This document shows positions 24,363 to 32,117 of a stretch of DNA of 64,000 bases, piece by piece. Source of the DNA: JADHMP01 sp016779985 (GTDB lineage: Bacteria > Bacteroidota > Bacteroidia > Flavobacteriales > Flavobacteriaceae); the NCBI GenBank assembly GCA_016779985.1, contig JADHMP010000010.1, positions 1 through 64,000 of the forward strand, read 5' to 3'. The notes under the pieces were generated by a model. The model saw only the letters and a program-made list of their open reading frames with translations. It did no database searches and was not told the origin of the DNA. The first letter of the stretch is position 1, and every line of letters starts with the position of its first letter. The position numbers and the translations under genes were made by a program.

Positions 24363-25419
24363 CTCCATTAAAATGGAGTGAAGCTAATTGCATAAGACAA
24401 AGCTCAATATGCAAATTTTTATTTTGACTACTCTTAAAACTAATCTCACACTGATTCAACACTTCAAGGGCCTCTAGAAGCCACTCAGAATTTATATTTT
24501 GTGATTGTTTTTCATATTTATCTTGAATGCCTTGCCCAAGTTCTAGAAGAGCATGTGTCTTTTGGTCTTTGACAAAAAGAAGGGTCCTTAAATGCTCCTC
24601 TAATCCCAAAATAAACTGCATCCCGTCAAACCCTTTTTGTCTTAAAGAATTAAAATCAATAAGCACTTCTGGAATTTGGTGTTTTAAAAATTGATTGACA
24701 AAAGAAAAATAAGAGTCAAAATCAAGAACATTTAGGTTTTCGGCTACAAGAGTTGTTTTAAGGTTACCATTAGTAAAACTAACCATGCGGTCATAAATTG
24801 AAAAAGCATCTCTCAAAGCACCGTCTGCTTTTTGAGAAATAAGGAGAAGCGCTTCATCCTCAAATTTCAATTCTTGTTGAATGGCAATTTTTGTTAAATG
24901 CTGTTGGATATCTAAAACACTTATTCTTTTAAAATCATAAACTTGACAACGAGATAAAATGGTGGGGATAATTTTGTTTTTTTCTGTAGTGGCTAAAATG
25001 AATATTGCGTGTTTTGGTGGTTCTTCTAGAGTTTTTAAAAAAGCATTGAAGGCTGACTGGGTGAGCATATGCACTTCATCAATAATATACACTTTATGTG
25101 TTCCTACTTGAGGAGGAATACGAACTTGTTCGTTAATTTTTCTAATGTCTTCTACTAAATTATTTGAGGCAGCGTCTAGTTCAAACACATTAAAAGCAAA
25201 ATCTTCTGACTGATTTCCATTTTGCGAGTTAATTTCTTGGGCAAGTATCCTCGCACAGGAAGTTTTTCCTACCCCTCTTGGGCCACAAAACAAAAGTGAT
25301 TGAGCCAGTTGTTGAGTGTCTAAAGCATTTTGGAGGGTTTGCGTAATTGCTTGTTGCCCAACAACTTCTTCAAACCTTGTGGGTCTATATTTTAAAGCCG
25401 AAACGACAAATGATTCCAT
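24343..25419 (-). CDS. dnaX: DNA polymerase III clamp-loader subunit, gamma-length product
   Basis: The zero-frame product has 358 residues and contains the AAA+ and collar domains of DnaX: VSALKYRPTRFEEVVGQQ, Walker A LFCGPRGVGKTSCARILA, Walker B YIIDEVHMLTQSAFNAFLKT, the arginine-finger motif SRCQVYDF. The usual zinc module with three or four Cys between Walker A and the ELDAASNN motif is missing; only a short acidic insert remains, as I recall for flavobacterial DnaX. The start at 25419 (MESFVVSALKYRP) matches the family; the frame is open 14 codons further up. The product loads the sliding clamp; with frameshifting at the A10 tract the same gene yields tau. Upstream is rnpB on the opposite strand. 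Confidence 0.93.
   Translation of the reverse strand: MESFVVSALKYRPTRFEEVVGQQAITQTLQNALDTQQLAQSLLFCGPRGVGKTSCARILAQEINSQNGNQSEDFAFNVFELDAASNNLVEDIRKINEQVRIPPQVGTHKVYIIDEVHMLTQSAFNAFLKTLEEPPKHAIFILATTEKNKIIPTILSRCQVYDFKRISVLDIQQHLTKIAIQQELKFEDEALLLISQKADGALRDAFSIYDRMVSFTNGNLKTTLVAENLNVLDFDSYFSFVNQFLKHQIPEVLIDFNSLRQKGFDGMQFILGLEEHLRTLLFVKDQKTHALLELGQGIQDKYEKQSQNINSEWLLEALEVLNQCEISFKSSQNKNLHIELCLMQLASLHFNGEKKKTT
24353..24378 (-). promoter_or_regulatory. dnaX slippery A10 tract with adjacent 5' hairpin
   Basis: In the mRNA, a perfect 6-bp hairpin CTCCAT-TTTA-ATGGAG is followed without a gap by ten A residues. The gamma frame crosses the tract as GAA AAA AAA AAG and stops four codons later (TAA at 24343-24345); the tau frame continues in -1. 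This is the layout of a programmed frameshift or transcriptional slippage element, as known for dnaX in other bacteria. Confidence 0.65.
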
Positions 25420-25499
25420 TACATTACAAATATAGGAATCGCACCATTTTGAAAGTTCCACTTCTTAAGATAAAAAGCCATAATTATTAACAAAGATGC

Positions 25500-25507
25500 T
25501 AAATTTG
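25500..25507 (+). promoter_or_regulatory. -7 element of rnpB
   Basis: TAAATTTG exactly matches TAnnTTTG. The predicted transcription start, about five bases later, coincides with the first base of helix P1 of the RNase P RNA (GCAGGC). The -33 element is not recognisable. Confidence 0.6.
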
Positions 25508-25511
25508 TGCC

Positions 25512-25803
25512 GCAGGCTATCTTATCGCTTTATTTTTATAAATAGAGAGGAAAGTCCGGACACCGTAGGGCAGCATAGCGGGTAACACCCGTCGTGACAG
25601 CAATGTCATAGGAAAAGTGCAACAGAAAGCAAGTACAGTTTGGCTGTAGTGAAATCAGGTAAACTCTATGCGGTGCAACGCCAAGTATATCTACAATTAA
25701 GAGTGGTCCGTTCAATGTAGAGGGGTAGGCGGCTAGAATGTGTCAGCAATGGCCCATCCAGATAAATGATAAGACTCGACAGAATCCGGCTTATCGGCCT
25801 GCT
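25512..25803 (+). ncRNA. rnpB: RNase P RNA (bacterial type A)
   Basis: The catalytic RNA that removes 5' leaders from tRNA precursors. Conserved cores are present: GAGGAAAGTCCGGAC near 25546-25560, AGGAAAAGTGCAACAGAAAG around 25611-25630, CGGTGCAACGCC, AGAGTGGTCCGTTC-type P8/P9 and L15 regions, and at the 3' end GACAGAATCCGGCTTAT. The 5' end GCAGGC (25512-25517) pairs with GCCTGC (25797-25802), closing helix P1 and defining the ends; the T-rich GCTTTTTCTTTT downstream is a likely stop. About 290 nt, short for the type. Its 3' end overlaps the last codons of rsmD, which is on the other strand. Confidence 0.93.
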
Positions 25804-26339
25804 TTTTCTTTTGAAAAAAAACTAAAACTATTATTTCCATACACTCTTGAATATTCCCAGTTAGAGTGTCTATCAAATAAATATTTTTTTTCGTGCTCAA
25901 TAATTAGCAACCCCTGCTCTTGAAGTCTTGGTATTGCTTCATCAATTAAAACTTCATATGCCTTATAATCCCAATCATAGGGAGGGTCAGCAAATATGAA
26001 GGTAAAATTTTTGTGACTTTTTGTTAAATATTGAATTACATCACTTTGAATAGTGTGGATTGTAAAATCAAGCACCTCGGAGGTTTTATCAATAAATGCA
26101 ATACACTTTCTGTTTTGTTCTACAGCAGTGATCTCAGATACTCCTCTAGAAGCAAATTCATAGCTTATGTTTCCTGTACCTGAAAACAAATCTAAGACGA
26201 CAATATTTTCAAAACTAAATTGATGTTGTAAAATATTAAACAAACCTTCTTTGGCTCTATCAGTAGTTGGCCGAACGGGTAAATTTTTTGGTGCTAGGAG
26301 CCGTCTTCCCTTAGCACTTCCCGAAATGATTCGAATCAT
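25791..26339 (-). CDS. rsmD: 16S rRNA (guanine966-N2)-methyltransferase
   Basis: A 182-residue SAM-dependent methyltransferase that modifies G966 of 16S rRNA in the 30S subunit. N-terminus IRIISGSAKGRRLLAPKN is diagnostic, with RPTTDRAKEGLFNIL, the SAM motif VLDLFSGTGNISYEFASRG, and the catalytic NPPY-type motif FADPPYDWDYK. The C-terminus (SFFSKEKAGR) is written across helix P1 of rnpB, on the opposite strand. It follows the DUF3822 gene with a 4-base overlap, so it is the last gene of a short operon. Confidence 0.96.
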   Translation of the reverse strand: MIRIISGSAKGRRLLAPKNLPVRPTTDRAKEGLFNILQHQFSFENIVVLDLFSGTGNISYEFASRGVSEITAVEQNRKCIAFIDKTSEVLDFTIHTIQSDVIQYLTKSHKNFTFIFADPPYDWDYKAYEVLIDEAIPRLQEQGLLIIEHEKKYLFDRHSNWEYSRVYGNNSFSFFSKEKAGR

Positions 26340-27106
26340 ATCAAGAAATTTACAAGAAAGGGAGAAGGATGTTCTTCTGAGTGTTTATGTTCTCTTTCAG
26401 GAGAAAGAAAAAAAATAGCATTCTGATAGCTTTTGGTAGCCTCATAATATTTTCTAAATGGCTCAAATGTGCCCATAAAAATCATAGAAAACTCGTCTGG
26501 ATTCCATTTCATTTGCTCTACAATAAAAAAGAGATAATACAAAAAGGTCTCTTCTGAAATCAATTCAAATGTGTTGTAGAGTTCAAACTGATCTCCTTTA
26601 AAAACAAATACATCAAAGCTATCTTTACTCAAATGAATATAAACCTTGTTTCCTGGGTATTTTGAAAGTTTTTGTAGGATACAATCAAAAAGTTTTTTGA
26701 TATAATGTGTTCTTTCTACAGATTTAGCATGTGCCTTTAAATAATCAAAAACAAGTGGTCGTTCTTCATACATAAGAATCAGTTTTTGCACTTCATTTTG
26801 ATCATAGACCAATTTACTAGTAGACGATTTTGGTGCAAAAAACTGCCAATATTCTTTTAGTTTACTTTCAGAAAAAAGAGGCTTAGGTATAAAAAGGCAA
26901 GGCCCGTCATGACAAATCCATTGGATGTCATCATATTGTTTTTCGGGGGAATAGTGCAATAAAGACTCAAAAATATGACGTGTTTCCTCATTAAAGGAAA
27001 TAGTTTCTTGAAAGTCTATAGATTCAGAAGTACAAAAAGAAAAACCATTTTTGTAGCTGTGAATGGAAAGTGAATTTGTGTGCGAGCTATTATTCTTTTC
27101 TGGCAT
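26336..27106 (-). CDS. DUF3822 family protein
   Basis: A protein of about 256 residues in the DUF3822 family, restricted to Bacteroidota and predicted to have an actin/ASKHA-like fold. Landmarks by eye: YSPEKQYDDIQWICHDGPCLFIPKPLFSE-type loops, VYIHLSKDSFDVFVFKGD and NTFELISEETFLYYLFFIVEQ, the strands and helix that resemble type IV pilus assembly ATPase-like (PilM) folds. The start at 27106 (MPEKNNSS) is preferred because it reduces the overlap with the upstream gene to 17 bases; an ATG at 27130 is also possible. Conserved pairing with rsmD downstream is common in this phylum, but the biochemical function is unknown. Confidence 0.8.
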   Translation of the reverse strand: MPEKNNSSHTNSLSIHSYKNGFSFCTSESIDFQETISFNEETRHIFESLLHYSPEKQYDDIQWICHDGPCLFIPKPLFSESKLKEYWQFFAPKSSTSKLVYDQNEVQKLILMYEERPLVFDYLKAHAKSVERTHYIKKLFDCILQKLSKYPGNKVYIHLSKDSFDVFVFKGDQFELYNTFELISEETFLYYLFFIVEQMKWNPDEFSMIFMGTFEPFRKYYEATKSYQNAIFFLSPEREHKHSEEHPSPFLVNFLI

Positions 27107-27737
27107 CAAAAATAGTTGGCCAGTTTCCATTTGTACTCACGTCGGTGAGCGATCCCAAAATAATTTCGGGGCCATTGACACCATCTACAGAAACTGTTTC
27201 GTTTTCTTGCTTTACCAAGTCTTCATTTTGGTCGTGTAGTATAATATTTTTAGCCACTTTAACTTCAAAAACAGGAACTTTATAATTGTTCTTGTTAATA
27301 ATGTCTGCCTTTAGTTGGAATTTGGCGTCAATACCTTCAATAGGTACCATTTCCATTTCTTTATATCTTGAGCTTGTTTTGAAAAGAGAATCTTTTACTG
27401 GAACAAAACCTAACGTATCAATCACGATGACCTCTTTTAGCATGTCAATACGATATGTTCTATCGTATTCTATGTAGGAAGAATCTCGTTGTTCAATGAG
27501 GGTAAAAATACCTTCATCTATAAACTTCACAAGGCTATCAAAATTATTGGAAAACGCTCCTTTAACGTCCCTGTGAGCAATTTGTGCCAAACGAATGTCT
27601 TTTAACCGATCTATGACTTGAGCATAACGCTCATTTTTTTTCTGATTAAACTGTATCGGACCGTTTATCGAATCGTAAATTTTGTAACTAAAGAAAAACG
27701 ACAATATCCAAAGTACAATCTGAGCAACTAGTTTCAT
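27090..27737 (-). CDS. Conserved single-pass membrane protein
   Basis: A 215-residue protein with a single N-terminal membrane helix (KLVAQIVLWILSFFFSYKIY) followed by a helical region, QKKNERYAQVIDRLKDIRLAQIAHRD, and a beta-rich periplasmic domain (TYRIDMLKEVIVIDTLGFVPV, KAKFQLKADI-like strands). An N-terminal helix followed by a long amphipathic stalk and a small globular domain recalls pilin- or PilO/GspM-like subunits; next to a DUF3822 protein with PilM-like features this is suggestive, but no pilin prepilin signal is seen. I do not assign a function. It is the first gene of the operon; a -7 element lies 26 bases upstream. Confidence 0.75.
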   Translation of the reverse strand: MKLVAQIVLWILSFFFSYKIYDSINGPIQFNQKKNERYAQVIDRLKDIRLAQIAHRDVKGAFSNNFDSLVKFIDEGIFTLIEQRDSSYIEYDRTYRIDMLKEVIVIDTLGFVPVKDSLFKTSSRYKEMEMVPIEGIDAKFQLKADIINKNNYKVPVFEVKVAKNIILHDQNEDLVKQENETVSVDGVNGPEIILGSLTDVSTNGNWPTIFDARKE

Positions 27738-27762
27738 TTAATGATAAATTTTAAGACAAAAA

Positions 27763-27770
27763 CAAATCTA
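27763..27770 (-). promoter_or_regulatory. Putative -7 element for the DUF3822-rsmD operon
   Basis: The reverse strand reads TAGATTTG, an exact TAnnTTTG match, 25 bases before the ATG of the membrane protein gene. No TTG is found at -33. Confidence 0.4.
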
Positions 27771-27833
27771 CAATTTTTTTTTAATCACTAAAGTTTTTGA
27801 AATAATTTATCTTTATCCATTACGACTTACCTT

Positions 27834-29255
27834 ATGAACCGCTCAGCCATTTCGGCTTTTTTAGAAAAAAACTTTGGATTTGTCCCCACAGCGTCCCAAG
27901 AAGCTTGGTTTCCTGCCATTGCTGCTTTTTTAGCCAATCAAGAAAACAATTCAGTCTTTATTTTTAAAGGCTACGCAGGAACCGGAAAGACAACCCTTGT
28001 TGCCTATTTGGTGCAACACCTTCAAACTCTTCGATTTAAATGGGTTTTAATGGCACCAACTGGCAGAGCAGCAAAAATTTTATCACACTATGCTGGTCAG
28101 AAAGCTTTTACTATTCACAAGCAAATATATTTTCCAAAAAGTAATAGTAGGGGAGGCATTCAATTTCAATTGAAACCCAATAGATTTACAAAAACAATTT
28201 TTATTGTTGACGAAGCTTCGATGATAGGAGATGATGCGCAACAATCAAAATTATTTGAAAATGGCTCCTTATTAGAAGATTTGGTGCATTATGTTCGGCA
28301 GGGTAAAGATTGTAAACTCCTTTTTGTGGGTGATACCGCTCAATTGCCTCCCGTACATTTAGATAGAAGCCCAGCTCTAGATGAGGTTACTATGGAAAAG
28401 TTTTATTTTGATGAAGTCTTTTGTACAGAACTTTCTGAAGTTGTTCGACAAGCTAAAGACTCAGGTATCTTATATAATGCTACCAAAATACGAGAACAAA
28501 TAAATCGAGAATTTTTTGAAGCTTTTGAATTTGAGCTTTCTCCTTTTGATGATGTGATACGTTTAGAAAGTGGAGAGGAAATATTAGAAGCTCTTCAAGA
28601 GTCTTATGATGAGGTGGGAAAAGAGGATTCGGCAGTCATCGTTAGATCCAATAAAAGGGCTACTCTATATAATAAAAATATTCGAAACCGCATTTTATTT
28701 TTGGAACATCACCTAGCAGTTGGAGACCAATTGATGGTTGTTAAGAATAACTACTTTTGGTTAAGTGCTGACTCACAACCAGGATTTATTGCCAATGGAG
28801 ATTTAATTGCAATTACAGCCATTCATAAGTATAAATCACTGTATGGTTTTTCATTTGCAGAAGTAAGTGTTAAGTTGGTTGATTATCCAGAAGAGCCTTC
28901 TTTTGAAACCACTCTTTTATTAGATACTTTAGAAAATGATCATGCTTCTCTCACTTATGAAAAATCGCAAGAATTATATCAAGCAGTTCTTGAAGATTAT
29001 GCCGACATAAAATCTAAATATAAAAAACTATTAAAAGTCAAGAAGAATCCTTTTTTCAATGCACTTCAGGTTAAATATTCTTATGCGATCACTTGTCACA
29101 AATCTCAAGGGGGCCAATGGAAAAGAGTGTTTATTGAGCAACCCTACTTACCCGAGGGTATGGATAAAGATTTTTTCAGATGGTTATACACTGCCTTGAC
29201 ACGTGCTAAAGAAAGAGTATATTTGGTGGGATTTTCAAAATCTTATTTTAATTAG
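27834..29255 (+). CDS. RecD/UvrD-like ATP-dependent DNA helicase
   Basis: A 473-residue SF1 helicase. N-terminal Walker A IFKGYAGTGKTTLVAYLV, motif Ia MAPTGRAAKIL, motif II FIVDEASMIGDD, motif III FVGDTAQLPPV, a Rad/RecD-like middle part, motif V-type VKYSYAITCHKSQGGQWKRV and the final ALTRAKERVYLVGFS. Such short RecD2-like proteins lack the long N-terminal domain of RecD2 and are widespread in Bacteroidota, where they act in DNA repair or plasmid maintenance by inference. It begins with an ATG after a non-coding region shared with the DUF3822 operon and is followed by kdsB after 5 bases. Confidence 0.92.
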   Translation: MNRSAISAFLEKNFGFVPTASQEAWFPAIAAFLANQENNSVFIFKGYAGTGKTTLVAYLVQHLQTLRFKWVLMAPTGRAAKILSHYAGQKAFTIHKQIYFPKSNSRGGIQFQLKPNRFTKTIFIVDEASMIGDDAQQSKLFENGSLLEDLVHYVRQGKDCKLLFVGDTAQLPPVHLDRSPALDEVTMEKFYFDEVFCTELSEVVRQAKDSGILYNATKIREQINREFFEAFEFELSPFDDVIRLESGEEILEALQESYDEVGKEDSAVIVRSNKRATLYNKNIRNRILFLEHHLAVGDQLMVVKNNYFWLSADSQPGFIANGDLIAITAIHKYKSLYGFSFAEVSVKLVDYPEEPSFETTLLLDTLENDHASLTYEKSQELYQAVLEDYADIKSKYKKLLKVKKNPFFNALQVKYSYAITCHKSQGGQWKRVFIEQPYLPEGMDKDFFRWLYTALTRAKERVYLVGFSKSYFN

Positions 29256-29260
29256 AAATT

Positions 29261-29998
29261 TTGCGTGTTGTAGCTTTAATTCCAGCCCGATATGATGCCC
29301 AGCGTTTTCCAGGCAAACTGATGGAAGCTTTGGGGTCTAACACTGTCATTGGACAAACCTACACGGCAGCAGTAGAGTCAGCTCTTTTTGATAAAGTGGT
29401 GGTAGTTACTGATAGTGAGCGCATTGCCAATCATCTCAATGAAATTGGAGGAAATGTGCTCTTAAGAAAAGAAGAGCATGCTTGTGGAAGTGATCGTATT
29501 GCAGCAGTTGCTCACGAATTTGAGGCTGATATTTTTCTAAATATTCAAGGAGATGAACCCTTTTTAGACACCGACAGCTTAAAGGCTTTGTTGGCTGTCT
29601 TTAAAAATGATCCAAACCAAGAAATTGCTTTGGCTTCTCTTATGAACCTTATTGTTGATGCTAACGAAATTGAAGATCCAAATGTGGTTAAAGTAATAGT
29701 TAACAAAAAAAACCAGGCACTATATTTCTCTCGTTATCCGATTCCTTACAACAGAAATACTGAAAACTCGCCTAAGCGTTTTAAACACCGAGGCGTATAT
29801 GCCTTCAGAAAAGACGCTTTAGTTTCATTTAGTCAACATGAAGTTACCCCTCTTGAAGAGTCAGAAAAAATTGAATGTATTCGATTTCTTGAAATGGGAC
29901 AGCGAATACAAATGATAGAGACCACAAGAGAAGGAATTGGAATTGATACACCAAAGGATTTGCAAAGGGCCAGAAAAATAAGCCATAAAAAAGATTGA
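29261..29998 (+). CDS. kdsB: 3-deoxy-manno-octulosonate cytidylyltransferase
   Basis: A 245-residue nucleotidyltransferase that activates Kdo as CMP-Kdo for lipopolysaccharide core synthesis in the cytoplasm. Signature: VVALIPARYDAQRFPGKLM with the CTP-binding loop, VVTDSERI, ACGSDRIAAVAHEF, NIQGDEPFLD and YFSRYPIPYNRN, HRGVYAFRK, all typical. It must start at TTG 29261 because no ATG is available: an upstream in-frame extension would enter the helicase gene's stop. Followed directly by an acyltransferase gene (stop and start share no gap). Confidence 0.97.
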   Translation: MRVVALIPARYDAQRFPGKLMEALGSNTVIGQTYTAAVESALFDKVVVVTDSERIANHLNEIGGNVLLRKEEHACGSDRIAAVAHEFEADIFLNIQGDEPFLDTDSLKALLAVFKNDPNQEIALASLMNLIVDANEIEDPNVVKVIVNKKNQALYFSRYPIPYNRNTENSPKRFKHRGVYAFRKDALVSFSQHEVTPLEESEKIECIRFLEMGQRIQMIETTREGIGIDTPKDLQRARKISHKKD

Positions 29999-30538
29999 AT
30001 GAGGTCACAATTTTCGAGATGGTTTTATTTTAAATTTTTGGGGTGGAAACTCATTGGAAGTTTACCTGATCTAAAAAAATATCTAATTATTGTTGTGCCA
30101 CACACTAGCTGGCGTGATTTTTTTGTAGGCCTTTTAGTGAGAAGTATATTAAAAGAAAAACTAAATTTCGTGGGTAAAAAAGAACTTTTTGGCCCATTAA
30201 CAGGTTGGTTTTTCAAAGGGTTAGGCGGTGCACCAATTGACCGGTCAGGAAATAAAAATACGGTTGATGCAATTGTATCCCTTTATCAACAAAGAGACTA
30301 CTTCAGGTTGGCTCTGGCACCAGAGGGTACTAGAAAAAAAGTAGACCAGTGGCGCACTGGTTTTTATCATATTGCTAAAAAACTTAATATCCCAATAGTT
30401 CCAGTGGCTTTCGATTATTCAAAAAGAAGAGTGACCATTTTTAATGCCTATTCTATGCTTGAGGAGCAGGAAAAAGATTTTAAGAATTTAAAAGCTTATT
30501 TTGAAGGAGTTAAAGGGTATCATCCAGAGCGGAGCTAA
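29999..30538 (+). CDS. PlsC-type acyltransferase
   Basis: A 179-residue membrane-associated acyltransferase of the 1-acyl-sn-glycerol-3-phosphate acyltransferase superfamily. The catalytic HX4D block is IIVVPHTSWRDFFVG, block II is GGAPIDRSGNK and block III is LALAPEGTRKKVDQW. The short, soluble-looking form without extra membrane domains is common in Bacteroidota and may transfer acyl chains to lysophospholipids or other acceptors. Its ATG directly follows the kdsB stop, suggesting joint expression of envelope-lipid functions. Confidence 0.93.
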   Translation: MRSQFSRWFYFKFLGWKLIGSLPDLKKYLIIVVPHTSWRDFFVGLLVRSILKEKLNFVGKKELFGPLTGWFFKGLGGAPIDRSGNKNTVDAIVSLYQQRDYFRLALAPEGTRKKVDQWRTGFYHIAKKLNIPIVPVAFDYSKRRVTIFNAYSMLEEQEKDFKNLKAYFEGVKGYHPERS

Positions 30539-30546
30539 ATGACCAT

Positions 30547-31254
30547 TTATTCCATGGTGTGGTTCACATTTTGGACATCTTCGTCTTGCTCAATTTTTTC
30601 TAAAAGTTTTTCAAGTTCTTCCTGTTGTTCAAGTGATATTTTTTTTGTTACCCGAGGTATCCGATCAAATCCAGAAGACAAGATTTCTAAGTTTCTATTT
30701 TCTAATTCTTTTTGAACCGCCCCAAACTTTTCAAAAGGAGCATAGAGCAATAGACCATCTTCATCAACAAAAACTTCTTCAACACCATAGTCTATGAATT
30801 CAAGTTCTATTTCTTCTGGATCAAGACCCTCAGAAGGAATTCTAAAATTACACGTGTGATCAAACATAAATTCCACAGAACCTGTTGTTCCAAGGGTACC
30901 ATTGGCCTTATTAAAATAGCTTCTGATGTTTGCCACCGTGCGGTTATTGTTGTTAGTTGCTGTTTCAACTAAAATGGCAATTCCATGTGGACCATACCCT
31001 TCAAATAATATCTCTTTATAATTCTCGGTAGCTTTATCACTTGCTTTTTTAATGGCACGCTCCACATTATCTTTAGGCATGTTTGCAGCCTTTGCATTTT
31101 GAATGACTGCTCTTAAGCGTGCATTATTGCCTGGGTCTGGGCCTCCTTCTTTGACGGCTATGACAATATCTTTTCCAATGCGTGTAAATATTTTGGCCAT
31201 TGCAGACCATCGTTTCATTTTTCTTGCTTTACGAAATTCAAATGCTCTTCCCAT
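30547..31254 (-). CDS. yebC: YebC/PmpR family DNA-binding regulatory protein
   Basis: A 235-residue member of the YebC/PmpR (TACO1) family. N-terminal signature MGRAFEFRKARKMKRWSAMA and FTRIGKDIVIAVKEGGPDP are diagnostic; then NMPKDNVERAIKKASD and YEGYGPHGIAILVE-type segments (here ILFEGYGPHGIAILVETATN). Family members have been described as transcription regulators and, more recently, as factors helping ribosomes through polyproline stretches. The start fits the conserved MGR N-terminus. It stands alone and converges on the acyltransferase gene. Confidence 0.95.
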   Translation of the reverse strand: MGRAFEFRKARKMKRWSAMAKIFTRIGKDIVIAVKEGGPDPGNNARLRAVIQNAKAANMPKDNVERAIKKASDKATENYKEILFEGYGPHGIAILVETATNNNNRTVANIRSYFNKANGTLGTTGSVEFMFDHTCNFRIPSEGLDPEEIELEFIDYGVEEVFVDEDGLLLYAPFEKFGAVQKELENRNLEILSSGFDRIPRVTKKISLEQQEELEKLLEKIEQDEDVQNVNHTME

Positions 31255-31270
31255 GGATTGGATTTAGTGT

Positions 31271-31278
31271 CAAAAGTA
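31271..31278 (-). promoter_or_regulatory. Putative -7 element for yebC
   Basis: The reverse strand reads TACTTTTG, an exact match to TAnnTTTG, 17 bases before the yebC ATG. No clear -33 element. Confidence 0.4.
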
Positions 31279-31286
31279 AAAAAAAA

Positions 31287-32117
31287 TCACAAGGGCTTTT
31301 TTGTGTTTAAAATGTTGCAGTCATTCAACACATCGCTATAAGAGAGGAGTAGGTGATTAGGGAGTTTATTCTCTTTGGGCAAAGTGGCTAAATAGCGCAT
31401 TTGATTTGAAGTAAACACTTGTTTAAATCGTCCAGCTTTTTTATGTCGTCCATTTATTAGGAGTTGAACAAATTCATAATGCGAAATCAGATCTGAACTT
31501 CCCAAATGATAAATTCCAGTTTTTTTTTGATTGATGATATAATGAATTTGTTGTGAAAGTCTGGAGTCGCTGTTTACGTTGATGATTGTGTTGGGAAAAA
31601 CTTCGATGGGCGCTCCAGCTACTATAGCCTTATCAAATGCTACAACCCTTGGTGCTTGTTTGCCGAAAATCATTGGGAGGCGCGCGATTACATATTTTCC
31701 GATAGGAAGCCGCATGATTTGATTCTCAATTTTGATTTTTATTTTACCATAAACACTCTCTGAAAAGGTTTTGTCATACTCATAGGAGGGGTAGTGTCTA
31801 AAGGTATCGAACACATTGGCGGAGGATAAAAACAAAATTCTTGAGTTGTGTTTTTTCACATAGTCACAAAGTAGATTATGAGCATCAATTTGAGTGTCAA
31901 AATCACCCCGAAGAGCGGAGATAATAAGTTTGGGTTTAACCTCGCGTAAAAGAGCGCTTAATTCTTCATTTTCAAGATCAAGAGGATAAAAATTTTGATT
32001 TTTTCTAAAACCCTTAGCAGTATAGTAGGTTGCTTTTACTTCAAAAAAAGGAGCTAATTCTTTATATAGCGTATGACCAATAAAACCGCTCCCTCCTAAA
32101 ATTAAAATCGGTTTCAA
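31287..32117 (-). CDS. SDR-type sugar-nucleotide reductase (RmlD-like)
   Basis: A 276-residue extended short-chain dehydrogenase with an N-terminal Rossmann motif ILGGSGFIGHTLYKEL and the catalytic YxxxK-type motif around YGKIKIKIEN, as in RmlD (dTDP-4-dehydrorhamnose reductase) relatives. The body shows LIISALRGDFDTQIDAHNLLCDY and RILFLSSANVFDTFRHYP, typical of the RmlD clade. The start overlaps the gcvT stop by 4 bases, so the two are co-transcribed although the functions are unrelated. Exact substrate is not determinable; family NAD(P)-dependent reductase or epimerase is the safe call. Confidence 0.85.
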   Translation of the reverse strand: MKPILILGGSGFIGHTLYKELAPFFEVKATYYTAKGFRKNQNFYPLDLENEELSALLREVKPKLIISALRGDFDTQIDAHNLLCDYVKKHNSRILFLSSANVFDTFRHYPSYEYDKTFSESVYGKIKIKIENQIMRLPIGKYVIARLPMIFGKQAPRVVAFDKAIVAGAPIEVFPNTIINVNSDSRLSQQIHYIINQKKTGIYHLGSSDLISHYEFVQLLINGRHKKAGRFKQVFTSNQMRYLATLPKENKLPNHLLLSYSDVLNDCNILNTKKPL

